Shown: in pieces, positions 22,001 to 35,100 of the stretch
Layout of the letters: every line of letters begins with the position of its first letter
How positions within the stretch are numbered: position 1 is the first letter of the stretch
Assembly (NCBI GenBank): GCA_963920575.1
Contig: OY986975.1
Coordinates: 204,650-268,649, forward strand
Source: Narthecium ossifragum
Lineage: Eukaryota > Streptophyta > Magnoliopsida > Dioscoreales > Nartheciaceae
Direction of reading: 5' to 3'
Length of the DNA stretch: 64,000 bases
Made by a program: the position numbers and the translations under genes
Notes under the pieces: generated by a model
What the model saw: the letters and a program-made list of their open reading frames with translations, nothing else
What the model was told of the DNA's origin: nothing
The model's database searches: none

Positions 22001-22860
22001 GATTTACTTGCTTGACTAATAACCTAGTTTGTTTTTCTAATGCAGTGGAGTTTGGTCAACAAGGGCCGCTGATGGAACGCACGGGCTCTCTTCTGTTATC
22101 TTGTTAATAGGTTTGATCAATATTTCTTGTCAATTTTTAGGTCCTCAATAAATTACGAAAATACTTGTGAATTTCGTACAAAGTAAGAATATGTTGAATT
22201 TATAAGTATTGTTTCTTCTGTTGATAATAGAGTTGAGGGATGAAGCAGAATGCAACCAAAGCAGCAGAAGCAGGGGCCCAAAAAAATGTCTGTGAAGACA
22301 TTTATGCCAGGTGAGAAACTGAGGTAGTGAATACAAAGGCAGAACGGGCACCTAAAGTCATGGACCCTACACCAGAACAAATTACATCCATCAAGGTAAC
22401 AAACATCTGACAAAGTGTTTTAAACCTTTGTATGATTATTTGCCATCACAGTGTCAGTGAAATGAGGCTCGGCAATATATTGAACATAGAAATGCATGGA
22501 TGTGAACTTTGTGTGTGCTGGAATGGCGAGTCTCCATGGGATGGTTTACAAACTGCTTGATATGTGCAGGCTGCAATCGTGAACTCTCATAACACTGAAG
22601 GAAGTTGCAAGGCTTGAGCAGTTGTAGTTAGCACTTCCAATTTTTAGCCTAATATTATCTCGTCTTGTGTGTGCAGGGCTTTGAAATCTGGCCACATTCC
22701 TGCCCAGTTTACAACTGCTGGATAGTGATACAAAGACGCAACAGTTCAAGATGACAATGGAAATGGATGGTCAGAAGGAGAAGCTAATGATGCTTCAGTG
22801 CCAGAAGCAAATGAAGAGCCCCTCACCAATCGAACTGGTGGACTCTCGTTTTAGACAGTG
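19082..22860 (+). pseudogene. U2 snRNP A' (U2A', LEA1-type) pseudogene with introns
   Basis: Scattered plus-strand pieces match plant U2A' in order. Around 19082-19160: DLIWKS and NAIEERELDL in different frames. At 19238-19279: GNKMPVIEILGATE before a GT. Around 22255-22402: KKMSVKTFMPGE, then VVNTKAERAPKVMDPTPEQ and ITSIK before GTAACA. At 22570: AAIVNS, then frame-shifted LKEVARLEQ. At 22680-22855: ALKSGHIPAQFTTAG and an acidic tail ending GGLSF and a stop. U2A' is the leucine-rich-repeat protein that binds U2 stem-loop IV in the spliceosome. The central repeats could not be found in 19.4-22.0 kb, and frameshifts and stops break the rest. Retained intron positions mean a duplicated gene, not a processed copy. 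Confidence 0.75.
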
Positions 22861-24493
22861 TATTTTTGCGCTGTCATCTCATCTAATTTCATCTTTCATC
22901 TACATTTTGGTTCGCTTAAGATCCTAAACATTCTGGCCACTAGCTGCAATAGCAGTTCAAATATTTAAGTCAAACATTGTGAATTCTATGACAGGATATG
23001 CACAGGTAAGCTAACAATCCTGCATGAATCATATCTAACTTAAGCAAGCAATTCAAAAGTTACTCGTATAAATGGCTCAGAAGGTTATCTTGTGCTGCGT
23101 AAACCTTAGAATCACAAATTTATCTTCCAATTTCAGTCCCAGGAATGCAACTCATCGACAGAAGAAAATTGCACATGGATCATATCTGTAGACTAAAAAG
23201 GTAATAACACATTAACCTTAATGGTTACATCATGCATCATCAACATAACACCAGAGTAGTAACATGATGAAAGGATGTGATGCGCATCTTACAAAAGTAA
23301 ATGGGGAAAGCTTAGCAATAGAATTTGGATCTCTCTGTCAATATAATATATGTCCATCTTGGTATAATTCCACATTCAAGAACACATAGCTTTCTCGAGT
23401 ACTTCTTGCAATTGTCCATTCTTATATGCCTCTGTCACACGAACAAAGAAATTAGTAAAAAGGCATACAAAACCAACAGCTATGATCGGTTGTATGTGCG
23501 AAAAACACTATGGAAATCAAGAATTTATCCACATAGCTCAGACAGCAACTTGACTGTGAGCATAGTCCAGTAATTCAGCAACCGAATGAATGGAAAAGAA
23601 TTTACTTCCAATGAAAGAAGATTAGTACATGGACTGCAATACTGCAATGAAGTACAAGAAAAAACACAGTTCTATTGTCTTGTATATGCAACATCTTTGA
23701 CTTACTGGAAATCGACTTAACAAATACATAAAATCAGAGTTTTGCTTAAGGACATTCCCTGCCAATATATACTTATCGCTAATCCAAAAGTTTCCATATC
23801 AACTACATTAAGTGTCGTACTTCTGCAGACTATACTAGATACTCCTGAGCTTCAAAATGGGAGAACAACAAATTCAGAAAACATAGAGACCTCTTTAATT
23901 ATTTATCGCAAGCAACATTAGGTCCCATTTACAAAACCAAACATGTAAACTTTTCGAGAGCAAATTGATGTCAATTTTGATATACCGGGTTGAAAATGTT
24001 GACTCTTCACTCAGCCACATTAACCATATAGTTCAGAAACAACTTCTTTCATAATTTATATATTTGAAACTCTGTAGCAACTACTATGCCTCTATTAATT
24101 CTAACTCATCCCCCAAAAATGTTCTTTCTGAATATTCTCGTGTCCTACAGAAAATTCAACCTATGCAATACTTACCTCTGTTTCAGAAGTTCACTCTCTT
24201 CCTAGGAGATTTTAGTCCATGCCATCAGCAAGTTCATGTTTTCAATGGCAGTCTATTTACCTCAATCCAAAATTTTTGTTTCAGCCATTTATTAGAGCTC
24301 ATATTCGCTGCCGGAGGAGAACATATTCTATTTCATCTAAAGATCCAATGGTCATGCTCTAGAGAATCGAAATCATTGGAAAAGCTCCCAAATTTCAGTT
24401 CTATAGTTAATCAACAACAGAACAAGAGAGAAATCACTAATAGAAGATGCATGCTAGGACGAAGGGACAATGGTTCAGAAAAAAAGTTGGAAA
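22861..24493. other. Intergenic, nothing recognised
   Basis: AT-rich DNA between the U2A' pseudogene and the assembly gap. A plus-strand frame from 24064 stays open up to the gap but resembles no family I know and has no sign of selection that I can see. Confidence 0.5.
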
Positions 24494-24693
24494 NNNNNNN
24501 NNNNNNNNNNNNNNNNNNNNNNNNNNNNNNNNNNNNNNNNNNNNNNNNNNNNNNNNNNNNNNNNNNNNNNNNNNNNNNNNNNNNNNNNNNNNNNNNNNNN
24601 NNNNNNNNNNNNNNNNNNNNNNNNNNNNNNNNNNNNNNNNNNNNNNNNNNNNNNNNNNNNNNNNNNNNNNNNNNNNNNNNNNNNNNNNNNNNN
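24494..24693. other. Assembly gap (200 N)
   Basis: Exactly 200 unknown bases, a common placeholder length, so the true size is unknown. Reading frames across it are artefacts. Just right of it, TGTAAAAAGAGAAT occurs twice (about 24697 and 24723), which may be part of the repeat that broke the assembly. Confidence 0.98.
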
Positions 24694-25239
24694 TCTTTGT
24701 AAAAAGAGAATACCATTCATCATGTAAAAAGAGAATCCTTGCAGATTATACATGAATGTATTTTAATACTCTCTTATCTCATCTTTGTAGTATTCACTTC
24801 CTCTTTTTTTCATTAATATAATCATGAAAATAAATGGAATAATCATAATGTCATCATATCCGATGTCAGTTATGGGAGGATGGAGGGAAGGAGGGGGTGG
24901 AATCATGATGTCATCAAATCAAAACCAATCGAAACCGATTTGCATGGATTACACCAAAAATGGAAATAAAACAACTCATAACTGTCATAAATTAAATACA
25001 GCTATATATAATGCATCAAATATTTAATATATATGAAATAGGGGTAAAAGTGTCATGCAAAATACCTAACCTCTCATAACTGTCTTAAAATGGTGTAAAC
25101 CCATTAAAACATTTTAGGGTGGTGTATCAATGAATAAGTTTACTAGATTTGGTGTAAACAGTAATAATCTATATTATTAATAACTATATTATTACTGAGT
25201 ACACCCCGGAATTTTACAGATGCCTAAACTACCCTCATC

Positions 25240-25520
25240 TTCTTCTCAAACTAGTAACGGTGGTTTGGGATGGAGGCGGTGGTTTGGGGTGGAGGCACTA
25301 GAGGAGGCAGTAGAGGCAGCGGCTGCTATAAATGGTCGGGGGTGGTGATTGTTATGGAGATGAATAGACGATGATGGTAATGAGATGGTGGTGATGATGA
25401 CGGTGATGGTGGTGGTGGTGGTGATGGCAATAGTGGTTTGTGGTGGTGGGGATGATGAGGGCAGCGGGGAGGTAGTAGTGGTGGTGAGGGCGGCGGCAGG
25501 CAATGGGGCTTGGATGTGTG
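25240..25520. repeat. GGTGGTGAT low-complexity stretch
   Basis: Purine-rich plus-strand DNA made of GGT, GAT and GGC triplets (for example GATGGTGGTGGTGGTGGTGATGG). Its minus-strand frames give Pro/Ser/Thr/His-rich pseudo-proteins, an effect of the triplet repeat and not a gene. Confidence 0.75.
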
Positions 25521-25547
25521 CGTGGTGGAGATGAGGAAGATGATGAT

Positions 25548-25695
25548 AGGAGGCATTTTATGAATTTTTATGTAAGCGGGGATGTATATACGATCACTAT
25601 ATAAACCCCCACTTGTATAAAAATTTATAAAATACCCCTCTCATCAATTGATCACTATATACAACCCCCACTGACATAAAAATTCCTAAAATACC
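25548..25695. mobile_element. Small foldback MITE-like element
   Basis: GAGGCATTTTATGAATTTTT at the left pairs with the inverted AAAAATTTATAAAATACCCCTC at about 25618-25641 across a TATATAC/GATCACTATATA centre. A third, direct copy of the right arm (GATCACTATATACAACCCCC, then AAAAATTCCTAAAATACC) follows to 25695. This is a hairpin with a partial extra arm, with no coding content. Confidence 0.55.
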
Positions 25696-26199
25696 ACCCA
25701 TCTGGAATTTGTTTGGTAGGCGGACGTTCGCTATTTTTCTGATAACCTGCAAACTGGTAGTATATATATATATCCTGCGAATGCGAATGCTATTGATATC
25801 TTAATAGACAGATTATGATCTTTCATTCTAAAAGTTGGACCTGTCATCAACGCCAGATCATATACATAAATATTTAACGGAAAATAGAATATCCAGCGCT
25901 CAATTATCCAACATTGTTTTGGAATTATATAAAAATCATCCAAGCCCAAAACAAAGCACATAAAATTCACAGCCCATCACCATATTAAGGGCAGTCCATC
26001 ACTGGAGGGTAGAGTTTCAAAGCCCACCAGCATTTACGAGAAACACCAATCCCCAACCAGAAACTGTTTCCAATGAAACAGTTTCATTTCATGTCCAAAA
26101 CAAGCCACAGTTCTTATGCGATGCAGGGATATACAGAAAAACAAACACGAGAAGGTTCTCGAGATTTCGCTGGATATGCAAAAGAAGTAGCAATGCTTC

Positions 26200-29100
26200 T
26201 CACATGAATGGAGGAGGCATTCTGGGGGGACCCATGCGCTGCTGATAGCCATTTTCTGGACGGTGACTGGCCCTCTCAGTGGTAGGTCTCTGAGGAAAGA
26301 AGTTCCTGGTCACTGAATCTGCGGTTGGTTGCTGAGGAGCACTCTGGTTAGGATTGAAAGGGCTCCACCACTGAGATTCACCTTCCACAGGAATCCATGG
26401 AAGAGGTGCAAAACCATCCCGACCCCAGCCATATAGTCTGTCATAATGCCTGCCCATATTGTCACCATCCGGAAGGTTTGCGTTCACGGATCCAGATACA
26501 GAGAAACCATAGAAACCACCAACTTCGGCTGAGGAAGAAGTTGCAACAGAGGAAACAAGAGCCAATCCCCTTGGCCTTGTTCTCCTCATATGAGGAAATG
26601 GCGAACTCCGAACAGAAGATGAAGAGAGAGATTGCTGATACATATGATTGCCATGTGTTCGAGCATGACCCCTGACCTCACCCATAACCTGTGGGCCTAG
26701 CGATGTAACAACACTGGTTCCATTGCGCGCAACAGAGCTGTTGCGTAGATTGGAAATATAGTGCCACGATCAGTCCAAGGGAATATAAGCCAACTATATT
26801 GAAGAAATTAAACCTTGTGAGAAATTGGGGCTCACCCATGGAGGAAAGGGTGCGGGTGTACAAAAGATCCTACTCTCTGCTGGCTGTTGGTGTCATTTCG
26901 AGACAACCTCGAAGCCAGCTGAGCTGCAGACTGATCAGCATTCACAGACACAGGGAAGGGAAGGGAAGGCTGCTGCTGCCAGTTGTGATTGTGGGGTTCA
27001 GCTGCTGAGAAATTATGAGGGTTGATAATTTCAGCAGATGATTGTCCTCCCAAGCTATTCCGATGAAAACCATCAGAAGCCGCCTCAGCAGCACTAGGTC
27101 CAGCATGCATACCACGACCGAACCCATACATAGCCAAGTACGGACACATAAGGCTACTACTTGAAGCGCTGGAATGATCTCCAAATGACGCATTACCCAT
27201 CAGCTCATGAACTACAAAATCATATTCAAGCAAACCATCCAAAGCAATCAGATAAAATGACGGGAACAGATATGACAGATGTTTAAGTTACAAAGCAATA
27301 TAATTGAGCACTTACAAGAGTTTGGTTGGTGTTCCCCTTCCCTGCAAGCAGAAAATTTGATATTACAATCAGCACCAGAACAAGATGCAAAGAGCTCATA
27401 CAAGTGACTTCACTATTGCTACATGTTTTTCCATAACTACGATATAGGAAAGGAACAGCAACAAGAGCCACATAGTTAAGCTTTTAAAGGACATCAATAA
27501 GGTGGATAATTTCTTCAAATGTCCTGTCATGCAAAACACAAACAGTGACAAACCATCTGGGCACAAACACTGAAGAATAACAACCCTTATAGCATAAAAG
27601 AAGCAAATTTTGGAATTTAATCCAGTCAGGAAACTATTGAAAGTACCTGAAGCAACAGGTCATGTCAAAACAATCATATCGAATGATATCAGGAAGACAA
27701 ATGCTTTGATTGTTCTAGAACCGCAGCTTCTCTGAGATTGTTTAGGTATCCTTCACCTTCAGTCACTAAAAACAACGGAAAATACAATCTCCTCCAAAGA
27801 CAGGATTTTGTAGATGCAGAGCAGTGATTCAAACAGGGTATGTAACAGCCTGTGCCCATGTAATCTCATTTCAACTACAGGGAGCATCAACTACGGCATG
27901 GTAGATTTCTGGAATGCAATCTCCTCCAAAGACAGGATTTTGTGGATGCAAAGCAGTGATTCAAACAAGGGGATGTAACAGTCTGTTCCCATGTATAAGA
28001 GGCAGGTGAAGGAGCTTGACAAGTCTCATTTCAACTACAGGGAGCATCAACTATGGCATCATAGATTTCTGGAATCGACTCATCAACTATGGCATCGTAA
28101 ATTTCTGGATGTGATTTGGAAATTTCTACCCGCAAAGGAGCCGGAGACAACTCTATTACGAAAATGCTCTAGAAACGAAATTGCAACTGTGACCAATGCC
28201 CCCACTCGGACAATTGGGGCAAGTGACTCTGCATGCGCCCGTGCACAAGCCCCAGGGACCCCCATCGAGCCAATGTACTGCTATGCCCATTTGATTTTTT
28301 AAACTTTGATTAAGGAAGTGGGCCAGATAGCTGATTGCAAATGGGAGAAAAATATAAACAATTCATCGCTGAATCTAAGCAATACTCCTTGCTGGAGGTA
28401 ATTGACGATGCCTACCCACCTACCTACAGTTTTACACCTAGGAGCTAGATCTTGTACTAAAAAATTGGGGCAAGTCAAAGTATGCAGCTTCATCAGAATA
28501 AAAGAAGGATGCAGCCCATCTTCATGTCCTAACGCAAAGGCAGAAGAACTAGTCTTTAGAAGTAATTAAAGTTATAGCCATCATTTAATGTCAGCAAAAC
28601 AGATACAATTTAGATGTGTCATCGTCTCGACATCTCAGCCATAATGTGAGCAAATAGGCCAAAACCGTATTAGACTAGACAACAAATGGCAACCACTGAT
28701 TTAATATTAACCAGCACAAAAAGGAAATTTCGTACTCTACCAAAAGCAAAAACTAATTCCTATAAACCAAAGTCAGCAACTCAGGAGACTATGAAAACAT
28801 ATGATTAACCATGGATAGAGGACTGCAACTAAGCCGAAAATTTGGGTTTTGCTATTCTTTGAAAACCTATTATAGAACAAGAACCACTAATTAGAAAAAA
28901 CGACAGCCAGATTGCAAACAACTAGGTTGGAAGCACATTTAATACAAACGACAACTAAACAGGAATTCAAATCTAGCTTACTCAATGATTGATGGAATCT
29001 GTGGCATTCCACGAAAAGGGCACCACTGGATACCAAAAGGCTGCAAAATAAAATTCATGCATTACCAATCAGGCTATTCTGAGTGATGCAGTAACCACAG

Positions 29101-32100
29101 CATAACCTAACAAGTGCCATAACTTAACAAGTGCAGAACATTGGAAGAAAAGGAGATTTCACTCAAATAGATTAGTCTGCTAGAAGGTGCAGAGCCATGT
29201 ATAAACTGTACGTATATTGTAAGACACATGATTATATGAATCCAACATTGGATTTCACGATACAAGAAAAATTAAGAAGGGCAAAGCAAATTGACATTCA
29301 TGCCATAAAGACAACACAGAAAGGGTATGTTGATGATCTAAAAGAATGTGATATCAACTCAACATATTCGATCGAAAAGTGCATAGTTCGAAAAGTGCAT
29401 AGAATAGATGCAACAATAGGTATGCAATTGAATAAAATGCTTCTTTCTTACTTAAAATACAATCTAGGTTCAATGTTCAATAGTATAATGCTACAACATC
29501 TGGTTTGTCATATGACAAAACATCTTTATAACAAAGAAACTTACCCTTGCCATAACTAAATCAGACCAGAATCACTGTCTAGTAGCATTTTTCATGCGAA
29601 CCTCTGCTAATCAATATGTTAACAACCATTCATTACCAGAAGAATTACATTCTTATTTGAATATTCTAGCTGTAACATGAATAAGGGGAGAATAACAACC
29701 ATACATGAAATATGTAAAAGCACATTCGCTATATACTAAGCTAACTTCCATTTAGATTCTGTTGGATTTATGCATATTAGTTCCATAGACGATAAACCAA
29801 GTCAGTTAAGCTGTTAAAAGTTTATATCAGCTTTTTGGAGATCACGAGATATTACACGTTCAGTTAAGCTGTTAAAAGTTTATATCAGCCTTTTGGAGAT
29901 TAAGAGATATTACACATTATTTGTGTATTACTATCTGAATGCTTGTATAATTTAATATTTGTTTGCAGCAAACAGATATTAAGCTAACTTCATGAAGAGG
30001 ATCAAAGGAGCCACAAAAGGATCGTTACATCTCTTATGTCTATAGGAGCCTAAATGTGAAGCAACTGTCAAACATAATAGTTTCTCTATGCTATGAAGTG
30101 AGATGTCTTCATTACATTGCTAATCTACATAGCATAAAATAAGACATAGGACAAACACCATATCCTTCCTCTAGCAAGCCCCAAAAAACAAGAAATAGAA
30201 AAAGAAACAGAAAAAAAGATTACTTTATTTGCTTACCATCTCTGAGTAACCAAGATCAAAGGCGTCATCTGTCACCCAGCCATCAAAATCAAAATCAACA
30301 GCTGGTGAGCGGTGCCCATTGGCATAAAGCCATCGACCCTTCTCAACTTTGCGGCAGTTTGGACACTGCATTGCTCCCTTCGCATTGAATGCAGAGCCAA
30401 TACAATCTGAAAAATCCAGGAAATAAAGAAAAGGTGAATGAAACCTAGTACGGAAAATATATTCATTTTCCTAATTGAGATCTCAATGGCAGGCCAACAA
30501 TGTACCTCCTGTTCATACTACAGCAATGACTATCTATAGGTGCACTTCAAATTATGCTGCATGCTGGATTTATCTTGTCAAAGCCCACAACAACGAGAAT
30601 AATTCCCTTGAATAAACACATTTTGGATAATTTCTTTAAATAGATCAATCCTGTATCTCCCAGAAGAGGTCAAGGTTGGCCAACTTCACGTACAGAAGAA
30701 TGAACAAAGAAGCAGAATGCACTAAGCACGATAAACTTTGGAACAATTTGAGAAGGAAACTTTTAAGATTTAAACAAGGCAAGTCATAACTAGTAGCAAG
30801 GCAATACAAGCAATGCAAAAATTGCATACTCCTCAAAGGCAGTTGACAAATTTGACTGAAATAGTAAGCTAAGAATGCCATCAATCATGAAACACATCAC
30901 AAGAAATAAATTTGAAATCACGGAGGTCCCAAGAAGGATGAAAACTACTGACAATTCCAAAGTTTACAAAATCGTCACCTATTAATAACTCCACTAAGAA
31001 ATCAAACAAAAAAAAAGGCTATATTTCTAGTAATAAGCATAATTCCTTGTCAAGCAGATCACTAATTGGAATTATCCCAAAGCTTTAAATGACCTCTCCA
31101 CAGAAAGAATGGAAAGAGGCTTCCTTGAATCCTTAACCAGAGATACTACAACCCTAGTTTTAAAATCTTTAACCATGATCATCTTCGCTGAATCCACGCT
31201 ATCAAGTAATGATGTGGTCCTAAAATGTGAAAAGGCCAAGCATCATAATAAGGAAGAAGTCCTATCAAACAGCGAAAGAGAGAATTAAATGGCTAATCTC
31301 TCCTCCCACCTGTAACTATCCATCATGGGTGATAAATTTGTCTTACTTCAATTCAAATCATTCAAGGGCAATTGAGTGGTCTTTGGCTTGTGAAGAAATA
31401 CCTAGCCAAAGCAATATCTTCCAATGCCAGTGATCATGGGGACAATAGATTTTGGTTCAAGCTAGCAGTTATCAGTTGTCTGTTTGCCTCTTTAAGTTTG
31501 TACACTTGCATATAATGAGCCTTGACATTAAAGCAATAATGGCATACATCGATATCGGATTTAAAACCTTTAAGAATACCTTGCACTGCGACAACCCTTG
31601 TGCATGGTTAAATGTAATTCTTTTCCAAATCTCAATACTAAACTCTCAATACTCCAACTGTTTATGTGCATCATGCATGTACATATCCGCACCAATTTAT
31701 TGAGCATCATTAAGCAAGTGATGTCCCCATAAATGCATCCATTAAATAGAGATCCTAATAATTGTTGCCTTGTGCACAATGACCATCCCAAAAGAAAACA
31801 ACAATTAAGGAATGAGTTCCTTGAGTGCACATACACCATTTGACAACCTCAACATTAACGTCATGAATGCTCACAATGGTCTTCTTCACGAAGCGTGCAA
31901 TCGGCACAGGTCGCACTAGCGATGCTAGTGACTGGCATGAAGCATGCAGTGGCAAGGGAATCCATGGTTTTTACCATGGTTTTATGTGCCTGTGGCACAT
32001 GTCATGCTAGTCTTTGGCAAGCACAACCATATCGACACTCGACACAAAACAGTTGCCTGCCACGTGGAGCCTAAAGAGGACAGAAATATACATGGCATTG

Positions 32101-35100
32101 ACCTTGTATATTGTGCAAGAAAATTACCGGCTCAGTAGTCCTTGGCTTTTCTTATATGCTGCCACGTGGAGGCATGTATAGAGAATAGTCATTCACCAAT
32201 ATTAGAAGCAATTCGCATGGGGGCATACAATTTCAACAACTTATGACTTACTCAAGCTTATTGAGTGTCCATTCTTAATTTTGGATAATCGATGAGTAAA
32301 CATAATACCCCCATGCAACTATGACCTCCTAATAGATTTTTCAGGCATTGTTGATCGAATGCTTAATGACAATTGTACACTTGGAACACTTGGTAAACAA
32401 GTCCCATGTACTAGTAGATGTTGCTCGCCATGTCCAGAATGAAAGGTTGCGGTCAAGCTCCTTAAGTGACAATACGTATGTTGATGGTAGTCTGTTTATT
32501 GTGGAGAAAAGCCTCATCGTGTTTCTTGTCGACATTATTTCCATATAAATTTATGAACACTCATTTATCGCTGCAATCCCCATAATAACAAACTTTGAGC
32601 TTAATCTCAACAATTAACCCTCCAACATTTTGTTGTAATTTACCCATCATAGGCTTTTTAACAAAAAAAGGGATCCCTTGCCAACTTTGAATGGAGAATC
32701 TCTTGTACAGCTATAGCCATCCAGATAATTCCATTTGGGGAATCACATCAATGAACATATTTCCAAAAGCACTTTTTTACGGTCAGCTAAGAAGAAGTGG
32801 ATAAATATTTCATAACAAATCAATTGTGCATGCTATGTCCAAATTTCTCGAGGACATGGGATACACTTAATTTAGCAGTTATTGGCTTGTCATTATCACA
32901 AGTCTCAGATTGCTTCAAACCTCAGCCCTCGGATCCATCATAGGAGGAAAATATTTCTAGAAGGAAACCTAATCCTAGGAGGAAAGTCCTTCATAGAACC
33001 GCCCCCCCAACCACCCACATAAGGAAAAGCTTAAGTTTTAAGAAATATAGAACTAGGAGATAATCTGAATAGGCAGTTCTAATCCAAAAAGTTTTAGCCT
33101 TGATCGGACTCCAAGCATGCAACAATCTTCCACTTGGAGTCTAATTTAAAAGCTTCCTCCAATGCACTACCTCTAGTGAAACTCAGTGAGGACTTCCACA
33201 ATCATTTAGACTTGAAGACCGACAAGAGCTGAACATAACTTAAGCTTCTCTACTATCACCAATTCGTAAGCAAATCTGCATAGTTCTCCTTCGTATAGGT
33301 CTTCTCCAATGCAAGCTATTTATCCTCCAAAAAGATTTCATGCAACAATACTTTATGTCTAAAACCTCTGGCCTCCCATGAAGGGCTGAGCTTTTGGCAA
33401 GATGATTGCACTCTGGCTATCGCTATAAAGCTTCGAGTAATGTTGTTTAAAACCCATCATTCACATGAGTCTTTGTTAGCCGTACATATCGCTCACACTC
33501 ATACGTGTCTTTATAGCTACACACCCCTCACATGCCTCAATAGTAGCAATGTAATATGTTTCCATTTTGGAGATGGTCACAATCTTTTGTAACTGAGAGA
33601 ATTAAGTCACCGCCAATGTACACATAACCCCATACCGCTCCGCCTACTATCTATTTCTCCTACTATGTGAATCAACATAGACTCGATAGCAAATCGCTAA
33701 GCCACCATGGCACAAAGGCACCTGAAATATATCATGATCCTTGAACGACTCCCAATGCTTCTTCTCGGGTTTTGCCATGAATCAACCTTCTTCTCGTATG
33801 TGAAGGACGCAAGGTCTTCAACTTCTGCACTATCTAGTTTAATTGGGAGACCTGCACATTCATTTTGCCAACAATGCTACGGGCCTCAACATCGCATATA
33901 TAGACTTTGTAGAGGACTCCTCGCATACTATTGTCAAGCAACAACATATGTTGCATACCCTGGAAGGTTGTTCCCCCCCAACTGCCTCTTAGAGTCTGTT
34001 TTGTTGCAAGAAGGTGAAGGGGAAAAGTGGCCAGTTTCTGAAATTGACCCAATTTCTAGTGTTTGGATGGCAGCAACTATAATGGAAAGTGAGAGGTTAG
34101 ATTTTACTTTCCACCTACCACCACTTCCTCCTTTTGACTCTCTCATAATGTTAGAAGTGGGAGTTACCTCTTTTATTATTGGGCACATGCTTCATACCTA
34201 GTTTCTAGTCTCTACTTCCCTAACACCACTAAGCATTAGAGAGTGATGCCCACTCTATGGGGAGTGACTTATAAGAAAGTAAGACTTTCTTTAACTCACT
34301 TTCTCTCTCTACTCCCTGCAACCAAACAGGCCCTTAGGTACTCTGCAATCTTGCCTAAAGTACCTTTTTGTCATAACTCCAGAAGCCATCACCTCTTCTT
34401 TCACGAGACGTGATTCTCCCACTGATCATGTTGCATTTCAACTTACGGCCTCCTCTTTCTTCCAAATTCAAAATTGGCTCATATTCTACCTGATGTGATC
34501 CAGGCGTCCTTTTGGCATCCTTCCATTTCCCCACATATTGTCGCATGTGGGGAGCTGATTGTGAGCGAATCTTAGTTCGATTAGAACTCCCTAGTTCGAT
34601 TATTTCATAATTATTTCTTTTGTATCCTTTCAGGGAGGATTTCAATCTAAAATTGCGCTTACTTCCACCTCGGATTTCCTCCTGAGCATTTATTGACCAC
34701 TCTAGTTAGGAATCATAGTTTCCTAAGTATTTTGCAGTTGGACTACTGTGTATCCCGTAAACAGAAGGGCAATTCAATATGTTAGAGAATACAACACGTG
34801 AAGAGGAAAGCTAGAGGATTCTGTTAAGACAGAGTGGTGTGAGCAAGAGTTAAAGCTCGAATGAGGGAACTCTTTAAATTCTTCTAACTGTCTTCCAAAC
34901 TCTAGTGGAATTAGTGTGGTTCGCAGACATACATCAGTTTGGAGGACAACATAAAATTCTCTTGCGCTTGCATGCGTTATCTCTTGATCTTTCTTCTTCA
35001 ATTCACAGCTCAATCTAGGTCGAATATATCCAGTGCGTACTCCCAGCCATATGTAATTAATTATTGTTCTAATCATCATTAATAGACTTAAAATTACATT

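Noticed and set aside
24411..24755. Open frames across 24.4-24.75 kb on both strands
   Set aside because: They exist only because the 200-base N gap contains no stop codons.
25246..25556. His/Pro/Ser-rich minus-strand frames at 25.2-25.6 kb
   Set aside because: Translation of a GGTGGTGAT simple repeat; no domain, no splice context.
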